Below are positions 9,155 through 16,245 of a stretch of 64,000 nt of DNA, piece after piece. Under the pieces are notes generated by a model. It was not told where the DNA came from. It did not search any database and saw nothing but the letters and a program-made list of their open reading frames with translations. Source of the DNA: Candidatus Accumulibacter cognatus (lineage in GTDB: Bacteria > Pseudomonadota > Gammaproteobacteria > Burkholderiales > Rhodocyclaceae); the NCBI GenBank assembly GCA_013414765.1, contig CP058708.1:1669553-1733552 (forward strand). The letters are read 5' to 3'. Positions within the stretch are counted from its first letter, which is position 1, and each line of letters opens with the position of its first letter. A program made the translations under genes and the position numbers.

Positions 9155-9810
9155 TGACTACACCCACACGTACTACCAACAGCAACAAGACCGCTTTGCG
9201 CGCCAGTCTCAAGAAGGAAGATGAATCGCTCGCCGAGCGTCTGGTGGCCACCGACGTTGCACTGGTCGTCCAGCCGGAACCCGAAGCTCCCGCCGCTGAC
9301 GCGCCAGAAACCCAGGCAGCACCGGCGTCGGTGCGCAAGGCCGCAGCCAAGCCAGCGGACGAGGTGACGCCGGCAGCCGTTGTGGAAGCCACCGGCAAGG
9401 CTGCAAGAAAGGCGGCGCCGGCAAAAACCAAATCGGAAAAAGGCGCCGTTAAGGCTGCAAAGACCAAGCCGGGCAGCAAGAAATCGACTAGGCCGCAGCC
9501 GCAGGCCAAGGTAGAAGCCGCTGCTGAGACCGGCAAGAAGACCGCCGGGCTCGAGGAAGCGCTGGAAAAGATCGAAAAGGCAGCCAAGGAAAAGGGCGAC
9601 AAACTCGTCCGCTACACGGTGGAATTGCTCAAGAGCGAAGAGGCGGCCATCGAAGCCGTGCGCACCGAGTTGTCAAAGGCCGCGGGTTGGGCAGCGAGCA
9701 AGTCCGACATCCTGCGAGCCGCAGTGCGCCTGTTTGCCGAGCAGAAGGTCGAGCAGATGAAAGCTTTGCTCGCCGCGGTAAGCATTCCCAATAAAGGCAA
9801 GAAGAACTAG
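9154..9810 (+). CDS. K/A-rich ParA partner with C-terminal ribbon-helix-helix-like domain
   Basis: A 218-aa protein, translationally coupled to parA. Residues 1-35 are a basic/acidic segment (TALRASLKKEDESLAERLVA) that could be the ATPase-contacting tail; residues 36-125 are a disordered Ala/Lys/Pro linker like those of histone H1-like and PhaM/PhaF proteins; residues 126-150 are helical. The C-terminus fits ribbon-helix-helix geometry: strand KLVRYTVELLK, helix EAAIEAVRTELSKA, then SKSDILRAAVRLFAEQ. That pattern suggests DNA binding, as for ParG-type centromere proteins. I infer a partner role from coupling and fold pattern only; a phasin-like granule role is an alternative. Confidence 0.6.
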   Translation: MTTPTRTTNSNKTALRASLKKEDESLAERLVATDVALVVQPEPEAPAADAPETQAAPASVRKAAAKPADEVTPAAVVEATGKAARKAAPAKTKSEKGAVKAAKTKPGSKKSTRPQPQAKVEAAAETGKKTAGLEEALEKIEKAAKEKGDKLVRYTVELLKSEEAAIEAVRTELSKAAGWAASKSDILRAAVRLFAEQKVEQMKALLAAVSIPNKGKKN

Positions 9811-9986
9811 AACTGATCAAGCGTGGCAGCAATGGCTTGCCTGAAGTCTTTCCCCCGCGGTGGCGGACCTGCACGATGGTAGGCCATTGCCCGAGTGAAT
9901 TTGTGGATATTTGAAGTGGTGCCGACCATCGTCGGCATGTTTTGACTGTGCGCTGCTCGAACGAGCAGATAACCAAGGGAGGTCGT

Positions 9987-10625
9987 ATGTTTAGTAGTCT
10001 GATGCCGCAACGCCGGGAATTCTTTGAACTTCTCGCGGCGCATTCTGAAAAGGTCGCTGCCGGGGCCAATGCAACCCTGCGTCTGATCAATGGCCTGGGC
10101 GATGGCAGTGGCAACGCTGCAGCGCTGGTCTCGGAGGTCAATCTCAACGAAAAAAGTGCCGATGAGATCAAGGCCAAAGTGATCGCTCGTCTGCACCAGT
10201 CCTTCACCACGCCGATCAATCGAGACCAGATCCATTCGCTGATCAGTGACCTCGACATGACGCTCAATGTCCTGCAATCGGTGGCCAACGCCATTGACAT
10301 GTACGGCATCAAGCAGTCGACGATCGAAGCCCGCGAAATGGCTTCCTTGAGTGCTGATGCCTGCATGCGCCTCAACCGAGCAGTCGCGGCTTTGGGCGAC
10401 AAGGCACGTGGCGAGGAAACACTGAACCTGTGCAAGGAAATCGAGGAAATCGAAACCAAGGCCGACAAGGTGCAGCAGAAGGCGATCACCGAGCTTTTCA
10501 AGGAGGGGGCCAACGTCTGGCAGACGATGAAGATGCGGGAGTTCTACTCGCTGCAGGAATCCGTCCTCGACTGCTGCCAGGACGCGGCCAAAATGATCGA
10601 AGAGATCCTGATCGAGAACTCCTGA
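9987..10625 (+). CDS. DUF47 (PhoU-like) phosphate-transport accessory protein 1
   Basis: A 212-aa all-helical DUF47 protein, the usual partner encoded beside PiT transporters and thought to regulate low-affinity phosphate uptake. Start MFSSLMPQRREFFELLAAHS at ATG 9987, preceded by GGGAGG at 4 nt. PhoU-like metal-binding motif EIEEIETKADKVQQKA is near residue 155. The next gene (PiT) starts 13 nt downstream. It is clearly paralogous to the DUF47 gene at 12587. Confidence 0.85.
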   Translation: MFSSLMPQRREFFELLAAHSEKVAAGANATLRLINGLGDGSGNAAALVSEVNLNEKSADEIKAKVIARLHQSFTTPINRDQIHSLISDLDMTLNVLQSVANAIDMYGIKQSTIEAREMASLSADACMRLNRAVAALGDKARGEETLNLCKEIEEIETKADKVQQKAITELFKEGANVWQTMKMREFYSLQESVLDCCQDAAKMIEEILIENS

Positions 10626-11150
10626 GAGGTAGCGCAAAATGGAAGGCCTAAATATGAGCATCTGGACGCTGGCGCTGCTGATTACAGTGGCGCTGGCGTT
10701 CGACTTCATGAACGGGTTTCATGACGGTGCCAACTCGATCTCGACGATTGTTGCAACCGGTGCCCTGACACCGAAACAGGCGGTACTGTTCGCCGCATTC
10801 TTCAACTTCGCTGCGCTGTGGATATTCCAGCTCAAGGTGGCGGCGACGATCGGCAAGGGCACCGTCGACCCGAGTTTCGTCGATTATTATGTGATTTTCG
10901 GGGCACTGGTCGGGGCGCTCGCCTGGAACATCATCACCTGGTATTACGGCATTCCGTCTTCGTCGTCGCACGCCCTGGTCGGTGGTCTGGTCGGAGCGAC
11001 GGTGGCCAAGGCCGGCTCGGGCGCGCCGATCGTCTGGGAGGGTTTCGGCAAGATCCTCGCCTTCATCATCATTTCGCCGCTGGTCGGGGTGATCATCGGC
11101 GGCTTGCTGATGGTGCTGGTATCGTGGATCTTCCGTAATACTTCACCATA

Positions 11151-11966
11151 TCAGGCCGGTAAGTTCTTCAAGAGCGGGCAATTGATCGCTGCTGCAGCGT
11201 ACAGCCTGGGCCACGGCGGTAACGACGCGCAAAAGACGTTGTGCGTCAAAATCCGCCATGCTGTTGCCGCCACGAGAGGAACTTGTCCATTGCCAATGGC
11301 GCTAATTCTGTCCACGTAAGCGGCCACCCCATTACGTATTCCCCGAATGAGGGGGTCAGGTAAATCGGATCTTCCTTGCAGGTCCTCAAGCCTTCGGACA
11401 TCTTGGCACCACGGTATTCCTCGCTCCCGCGAAAACGATTCTTCCCCGCCCCCTTGAATTCGTTCTTTCCGATGGTCGGAAGCCACGATCCAGCAGCGCT
11501 CCCGAAGATGCCATCCGCCGAGGTGTCCTGCTCCAACAACACCCCATCGCGCATCGAACCCCATTTCGGCAAGGTCAGCGAGCACGCGGACAAGTCCTCG
11601 TCCCACAAGGAGCGGTGAGTTCTCCACGAACACGAATTGCGGTCGTACCTCACCGACAATTCGCGCCATCTCTCGCCAGAGCCCGGAGCGTTCGCCGTCG
11701 AGTCCTGCGCCCTTGCCGGCTGCGCTAATGTCCTGGCACGGGAAGCCTCCAGAAACCACGTCAACAACCCCGCGCCAAGGCCGTCCGTCAAAGGTGCAAA
11801 CGTCATCCCAAATCGGGAAGGCCGGGAGAAGGCCGTCATTCTGTCGCTGGGCAAGAACGCTTGCGGCGTAGGGTTCCCACTCGACGGCGCAAACTGTTCG
11901 CCATCCGAGCAAGTGCCCTCCAAGTATTCCGCCACCAGCGCCTGCGAAAAGAGCCAACTCATTCAC
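11151..11966 (-). CDS. DNA (cytosine-5)-methyltransferase carried by the cassette
   Basis: Methylates cytosine C5 in DNA. 271 aa from GTG 11966, with AAGGA 5 nt upstream. Motifs in order: I ALFAGAGGG, IV GGFPCQD with the catalytic Cys, VI FVENS, VIII LRERCWIVA, X GNGQVPLVAATAW, so the enzyme is essentially complete although short for the family. The last 30 or so residues are encoded by antisense PiT sequence beyond the cassette boundary at 11239, where the stop is borrowed. The frame also runs open upstream to 12629, but that part is antisense PiT. No restriction enzyme gene is adjacent, so it is an orphan methylase. Confidence 0.82.
   Translation of the reverse strand: MNELALFAGAGGGILGGHLLGWRTVCAVEWEPYAASVLAQRQNDGLLPAFPIWDDVCTFDGRPWRGVVDVVSGGFPCQDISAAGKGAGLDGERSGLWREMARIVGEVRPQFVFVENSPLLVGRGLVRVLADLAEMGFDARWGVVGAGHLGGWHLRERCWIVASDHRKERIQGGGEESFSRERGIPWCQDVRRLEDLQGRSDLPDPLIRGIRNGVAAYVDRISAIGNGQVPLVAATAWRILTHNVFCASLPPWPRLYAAAAINCPLLKNLPA
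11246..11962 (-). CDS. 238-aa ORF wholly overlapping the cytosine methyltransferase in another frame
   Basis: Same strand as the methyltransferase, shifted frame, ATG 11962 lying 4 nt inside the methyltransferase start, and ending inside the cassette. It begins MSWLFSQALVAEYLEG and ends with PLTWTELAPLAMDKFLSWRQ. From memory, ORFs with this start and ending recur beside or inside cytosine methyltransferase genes of phages and mobile elements; I cannot verify that here. In GC-rich DNA long shadow frames are common, so translation is unproven. The full length and the shared Shine-Dalgarno (9 nt before this ATG) are its support. Confidence 0.4.
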   Translation of the reverse strand: MSWLFSQALVAEYLEGTCSDGEQFAPSSGNPTPQAFLPSDRMTAFSRPSRFGMTFAPLTDGLGAGLLTWFLEASRARTLAQPARAQDSTANAPGSGERWRELSVRYDRNSCSWRTHRSLWDEDLSACSLTLPKWGSMRDGVLLEQDTSADGIFGSAAGSWLPTIGKNEFKGAGKNRFRGSEEYRGAKMSEGLRTCKEDPIYLTPSFGEYVMGWPLTWTELAPLAMDKFLSWRQQHGGF

Positions 11967-12023
11967 TCTGTTCCTTCCTGTGCCGTACCACCGCGGCTGA
12001 CTTTCTCCGCCTCGCCGTTCGCC

Positions 12024-12086
12024 GCACAACCCGTCGTGCGAGCGGACCTGTCGCCAGAAGCGGCGCCAGGCCGCTCCACTCTGTCG
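12024..12086 (+). other. attC recombination site
   Basis: R'' box GCACAAC (12024-12030) pairs with GTTGTGC recreated at the left junction. Between them is a folded arm: GAGCGG (12040-12045), an unpaired A at 12046, CCTG, CGCC, loop AGAAGC, GGCG, CAGG, CCGCTC (12071-12076). The unpaired base in L'' is the strand-selection hallmark of attC. About 69 nt in the circular form, within the normal attC range. Confidence 0.8.
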
Positions 12087-12525
12087 ATCGGCATCATCTG
12101 GCTGTTGCTGATCACTGCCGGCGTGGCGACCAAGGACGTGGCGACTCTGCCGACCTGGGTGATCTACTCGTGTTACTTCGCGATTGCCTGGGGAACCTAT
12201 CTGGGTGGCTGGCGAATCGTCAAGACGATGGGCACCAAGATCACCAAGCTCAATGCGGTCAGCGGTTCGTGCGCCTCGATGGGCGGGGCGATCACACTGG
12301 GGTTGGCGACACTGGGAGGCATTCCGGTGTCGACGACACATACCATCACGGGTGCGATCATTGGTGTCGGTGCAGCGACCGACGTCAAGGCGGTACGCTG
12401 GGCGATCACCATGAACCTGCTCGTTGCCTGGATACTGACGATTCCGGCCTCTGGGTTGATTGCGGCGATCTTCTGGTATATCGGAACCAAGTTCCTGTAG
12501 CCCAGGCATGCTTGCACACATGCAT

Positions 12526-12555
12526 GCAACGGACGCCCCTTCCATGGGGCGTTGC
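12526..12555 (+). terminator. hairpin between PiT and second DUF47 gene
   Basis: GCAAC-gga-CGCCCC, loop ttccat, GGGGCG-TTGC. There is no T-run, so it may be a processing or weak termination hairpin rather than a full terminator. Confidence 0.4.
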
Positions 12556-12586
12556 GAACAACAGATGATTATCAAGGGAGTGATAT

Positions 12587-13222
12587 ATGTTACCCAAGCG
12601 AACCCAGTTTTTTGAGCTTCTCGAGGCACACAGCGAACGGGTTCTGGCAGGTGCGAGTTCGATGCTGCGCCTGATCAACGACCTCGGAGTCAACCCGGAG
12701 GAAGTGAACGCGCTGATCCAAGAAGTTAACATGAACGAGGCGAGCGCCGACCAGATCAAGGCAGACCTGATGCTGATGCTGCACAAGTCCTTCGTGACCC
12801 CGCTCAACCGTGACCAGGTCTACAACCTGACACTGGATATCGACCGGATCATGAATTCGGTGCAGGATGTCGCGCAAGCGGTGAACATCTACCACATCGG
12901 CACATCCAATGCCGAGTCACGCGAACTCGCGTCGATGGCCGTAGATGCCTGCTCGCGCCTGACGCGAGCGATTGCTGCCCTGAAGGAACAGGATCGCAGC
13001 GAGGTCAGCGTGAATCTGTGCGTCGAAATCGAACGCATTGAAGAGAAGTCCGATTCGGTCATGCAACGGGCAATCAAAACCCTGTTCCAGAACGAGGGGG
13101 ATGAGCAGGCAGCCCTGAGGGCGTTTGCCTTGCGGGAGTTCTATTCACTCCAGGAGAAGGTGCTTCGCAATTGCAAGGCCTCGGCCCAGATGCTCGAAGA
13201 AATCCTGATCCAGAATGCCTGA
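12587..13222 (+). CDS. DUF47 (PhoU-like) phosphate-transport accessory protein 2
   Basis: 211-aa paralogue of the 9987 product: MLPKRTQFFELLEAHSERVL at the N-terminus, ESRELASMAVDACSRL in the middle and EIERIEEKSDSVMQRA as the PhoU-like motif near residue 155. ATG 12587 follows AAGGGAG at 7 nt. The original order would have been DUF47-PiT-DUF47, so this protein probably also served the now interrupted transporter. Cytoplasmic, helical. Confidence 0.85.
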   Translation: MLPKRTQFFELLEAHSERVLAGASSMLRLINDLGVNPEEVNALIQEVNMNEASADQIKADLMLMLHKSFVTPLNRDQVYNLTLDIDRIMNSVQDVAQAVNIYHIGTSNAESRELASMAVDACSRLTRAIAALKEQDRSEVSVNLCVEIERIEEKSDSVMQRAIKTLFQNEGDEQAALRAFALREFYSLQEKVLRNCKASAQMLEEILIQNA

Positions 13223-13242
13223 GACCTGACCTGTGCACACGA

Positions 13243-13263
13243 CGCCCCGGCAACGGGGCGTTT
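13243..13263 (+). terminator. rho-independent-like terminator
   Basis: Stem CGCCCC, loop GGCAAC, stem GGGGCG followed by TTT, 20 nt after the DUF47 stop. It closes the first phosphate block. Confidence 0.6.
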
Positions 13264-13480
13264 CCTTTGAATATATCCGAAAACTACGAGGCTTCCCGTC
13301 GTCCCCCATCCTTGACTCGTTGCAATCTCCCGTGAACCGAACTTCGGACTACAATTCGCTCGCGCATTAGCGGCGGAAGAGGGCACCAGGGAGAACCCTG
13401 TTGCGGATATCCCTCCACCCAGGCCCGCTCAGCGTGACCTTCCTTCCGGATTTGTTCACCTGCCTTCGCGGAGAACGCCC

Positions 13481-14161
13481 ATGTTGCCCAGCAACCCGAT
13501 GGCTACCTTGTTCGGCAAGTCGCCGTTCAAACCGCTGCCGCAGCACATGCGCATCGTCATCGAATGCGTCGAAGAAGTGCCGCGGCTGTTCCAGGCCCTG
13601 ATTGACAACGATCAGGAACAGCTTGAAGAACGCAAGAACCACATCTTCGTCAAGGAACGTGAGGCTGACGCGATCAGAAACGAGATCTGTGAGCATTTGC
13701 CGAGAAGCGCTCGTCTGGCGACGGGCCGGCAGGATCTGCTGGAACTCCTGGCCGCACAAGATGCCATCGCCAATACTGCGCAGGACATCGCCGGCTTGCT
13801 GGTGGAACGTAGAATGGAGATGCTCCCAGGCATGGACGAACCGCTGATGCGGCTCGTGGTCCGCTGCATCGATACTTGCCGGCTGGCGCATGCGATCATC
13901 GAGAAGCTGGAAGAGCTGCATGAAACCGCTTTCCGTAGCCGCGAGACCCGCCAGTTGGATGAGATGCTTGTCGAACTGGGAAATATGGAATCCGATACGG
14001 ATCTGATGGGAATGGCGCTGGCCCGTGTCTTGTTCGCGGAAGAGGACAAGCTCAAGCCGGTGTCAGTAATATTCTGGTACCAGTTGATCCAGTGGGTTGG
14101 CAATCTAGCCGATTATGCGGAGAAGGTCGGCGACCGGCTGCGTCTGCTGATCTCTCGCTGA
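13481..14161 (+). CDS. TIGR00153-type DUF47/PhoU-like protein
   Basis: 226-aa helical protein of the YkaA/TIGR00153 branch of DUF47. Recognisable segments are NPMATLFGKSPFKPLPQHM at the N-terminus, KEREADAIRNEICEHLPRS, and the C-terminal LADYAEKVGDRLRLLI. It precedes the second PiT gene by 135 nt, the usual arrangement in proteobacteria, and probably adjusts that transporter. ATG 13481 and in-frame ATG 13499 are both possible. Confidence 0.82.
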   Translation: MLPSNPMATLFGKSPFKPLPQHMRIVIECVEEVPRLFQALIDNDQEQLEERKNHIFVKEREADAIRNEICEHLPRSARLATGRQDLLELLAAQDAIANTAQDIAGLLVERRMEMLPGMDEPLMRLVVRCIDTCRLAHAIIEKLEELHETAFRSRETRQLDEMLVELGNMESDTDLMGMALARVLFAEEDKLKPVSVIFWYQLIQWVGNLADYAEKVGDRLRLLISR

Positions 14162-14296
14162 CTATCACGAGTCCAGGAAGAAAGCCAGCCCATTTAGGCC
14201 AGCCCATTTCCGACTTCATCCCTCCGAATTCTGGCCACTTCGTTCGTATGTCCTGCAAGGGGGTCCGCCAGCAAAGGCGGTAGTAGATAGTATTTT

Positions 14297-15559
14297 ATGG
14301 AAATCATCGATCAGCATCAAACCTTGTTATATGTCCTGGCTCTCGCCGGTGGCCTTTACATGACATGGGGAATTGGCGCCAACGGAATCGCCAGTGCCAT
14401 GGGCACTTCGGTTGGCTCGGGAGTGATCACCATCAGACAGGCGGTAGTTCTGGCCGCGATCATGGAATTCTGCGGTGCTTATCTGGCCGGCGGAGAAGTC
14501 GCCGACACGATTTCGACCGGCATTATCGACGGCAGGCTCTTCGAACCTGTGCCACATCTTCTGGTGCTCGGCATGATCGGGGCGCTACTGGCGGCGGGAA
14601 TCTGGCTGATGGTCGCCAGCATGCGCGGCTGGCCGGTGGCAGCAACGCACGCGATCGTCGGTGCCGTATGCGGGGTGGGTGTTGCAGCCCTCGGCGTGCA
14701 TGCGGTGCATTGGGAAATGATGGGCGAAATCGTCGCCACTTGGCTACTCTCGCCGGTTCTTGGCGGTACAGTGGCCCTGCTGCTGACCATGAGCATCCGC
14801 AAGCTGATTTTCAACACTGTCAACCCGATCGCCCGGGCCCGCAAGTGGGCGCCGATGTATGTCTTCCTGGTCGGCTGGATGGTTTCTCAGGTCACCATCA
14901 GCCAGGGCCTCAAGCACCTGAACATCCATTTCCACGTGTTCTCGGCTCAGCTCCTTGCAGTCGTGATTGGTGTCGTCCTGGCCCTTGCCGCCCGGCTGAT
15001 GATGAGCCGCATCCAACTCGATGAGCGTGTCGACCGGACCTTCCAACTCGCCAGTGTCGAGAGACTGTTTATCCCGCAGATGGTGTTCACCGGCGCGGCG
15101 ATGGCCTACGCGCATGGCTCGAACGAAGTGGCCAATGGGATTGGCCCGATGGCTGCGGCAATTCAGATCCTCGTGAGCCGGGAAATATCTGCCGATTCGC
15201 CAATCACGCCCTTCCTTTTGTTGCTCGGCAGCGTCGGCATGGTCGCTGGTCTGGCGACCTACGGTTACAAGGTGATGGCCACCCTGGGCCACAAGATTAC
15301 CGAGTTGACACCAACTCGAGCCTATTGCGCGACCGTTGCCACCGCTTTCGTGACCGTGGCCGCTTCCGGCCTGGGCTTGCCGGTGTCCTCCACGCATATC
15401 GCGGTAGGTGCGGTGATGGGTGTCGGCATTGCCCGCGGAATCGGCGCCCTGGACCTGCGTGTGATCGGTGGCATTATCGTCTCCTGGTTGATCACGGTGC
15501 CGGTTGGGGCACTTCTGGGGGCCATCATCTTCCATCTCCTGAATACCGTCCTTGCATAA
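14297..15559 (+). CDS. PiT-family inorganic phosphate transporter (long type), signature altered
   Basis: 420-aa permease with about ten membrane helices and the two inverted PiT repeats. Repeat 2 has AHGSNEVANGIGPMAAA and LPVSSTHIAVGAVMGVG. In repeat 1 the usual GANDVANA signature reads WGIGANGIASAMGTSVGSG, so the conserved Asp is Gly and the following Asn is Ser; repeat 2 has Glu in place of Asp. In eukaryotic PiT2 the repeat-1 Asp is needed for transport, so substrate coupling may differ here. The rest of the fold looks intact. Coupled functionally to the TIGR00153-type gene upstream. Confidence 0.85.
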   Translation: MEIIDQHQTLLYVLALAGGLYMTWGIGANGIASAMGTSVGSGVITIRQAVVLAAIMEFCGAYLAGGEVADTISTGIIDGRLFEPVPHLLVLGMIGALLAAGIWLMVASMRGWPVAATHAIVGAVCGVGVAALGVHAVHWEMMGEIVATWLLSPVLGGTVALLLTMSIRKLIFNTVNPIARARKWAPMYVFLVGWMVSQVTISQGLKHLNIHFHVFSAQLLAVVIGVVLALAARLMMSRIQLDERVDRTFQLASVERLFIPQMVFTGAAMAYAHGSNEVANGIGPMAAAIQILVSREISADSPITPFLLLLGSVGMVAGLATYGYKVMATLGHKITELTPTRAYCATVATAFVTVAASGLGLPVSSTHIAVGAVMGVGIARGIGALDLRVIGGIIVSWLITVPVGALLGAIIFHLLNTVLA

Positions 15560-15630
15560 CCATGAGGGCGACACTTTCCTCCGGATACGGGCTGCCGTGC
15601 GCCGTTCACTGATCGATTGAAACTGCAGCC

Positions 15631-16245
15631 ATGCTGGAACTGCCTACCCTGCCCATCAAATCGCTGCAGCATTTCAAGGGGATCGATTTCCCGGAGGACA
15701 TTCGCTTTCGACAGATTCTCGTGACTGGCCCACCTGGTGCCGGTAAAAGCACCTTGATCGTGCGTCTTGGCGGCTGGTCCGAAGAGGGTTATCTCGATCT
15801 GGGTCGCAAGCATTGGTGGCGCTCCGAGATCCTGTCGGTGCGGCCGCGAGAGATTCATCTTGGACTTCCATTTCAGGGTCTGGCCAACGCGGTCTCGGTT
15901 TTTGATGCCGAGTTCCTCGATCGCGATCCGCTGCCACCCGTCGATTTGCACCGTATCGTCTTGCCACCTTGCAAGCGCTATTTCTTCTCGGTCGACTGGT
16001 ATCGGCGCTATGTGTTTGAATTCATGCTGCCGCCTCCCGAACTGGTGTTCGAGCGCCGGGTCGAGCGGGCTCGCCACAGCACCCATCCAGTCGATGCTCA
16101 ACTCAGTCTCGAGATCTGTACTGCCCAGCTTGCAGTTTTCCGCAGGGTTGCCGAGTTTTTGCACCGCAAGGGTTTCCAGGTGTATCTCCGTGAGGGGGCG
16201 GATGGCCACCCGAGTCGTTTCCTCGATCCGCAGTCACAGCCATGA
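15631..16245 (+). CDS. P-loop ATPase, unknown function, paired with a phosphatase
   Basis: 204-aa soluble protein with Walker A ILVTGPPGAGKSTLIVRLGG near residue 35 and a Trp-rich segment GRKHWWRSE after it. No helicase or kinase signature I can name is present. Its stop overlaps the next start by four bases (ATGA), so it is translationally coupled to the PPP-type phosphatase. An ATP-using partner for a phosphatase suggests a regulatory or quality-control pair, but substrate is unknown. Confidence 0.65.
   Translation: MLELPTLPIKSLQHFKGIDFPEDIRFRQILVTGPPGAGKSTLIVRLGGWSEEGYLDLGRKHWWRSEILSVRPREIHLGLPFQGLANAVSVFDAEFLDRDPLPPVDLHRIVLPPCKRYFFSVDWYRRYVFEFMLPPPELVFERRVERARHSTHPVDAQLSLEICTAQLAVFRRVAEFLHRKGFQVYLREGADGHPSRFLDPQSQP

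Larger units (their letters stand above)
11239..12086 (+). mobile_element. integron-type gene cassette inserted in the PiT gene
   Basis: 848-bp precise insertion. The left boundary is G^TTGTGC, giving core site GTTGTGC; the right end is an attC whose R'' box GCACAAC is its exact complement. The reconstructed target is ACG^ATC, i.e. G^AT, matching the GWT secondary-site rule for integron integrase. No target duplication is present, as expected for this mechanism. The cassette genes run opposite to the attC orientation, which is less common. No integron integrase gene or attI is in the window. Confidence 0.8.
10639..12500 (+). pseudogene. PiT-family inorganic phosphate transporter, interrupted by a gene cassette
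   Basis: Low-affinity phosphate permease of the PitA type, split in two. The 5' part (10639-11238, 200 codons) contains FDFMNGFHDGANSISTIV and ends at GGNDAQKT; the 3' part (12087-12500, 137 codons) resumes IGIIWLLLITAGVATKDV and contains GGIPVSTTHTITGAI. Removing 11239-12086 joins the two exactly in frame to a 337-residue transporter. As it stands the reading frame leaves PiT at residue 200 and stops at 11319 after 26 foreign residues. Start could be 10639 or ATG 10654. Loss of function is likely unless the insert is excised. Confidence 0.85.

Noticed and set aside
11967-12629. Upstream extension of the methyltransferase frame
   Set aside because: It is antisense to the PiT and DUF47 genes; motif I begins at the GTG 11966 start with its own ribosome binding site.
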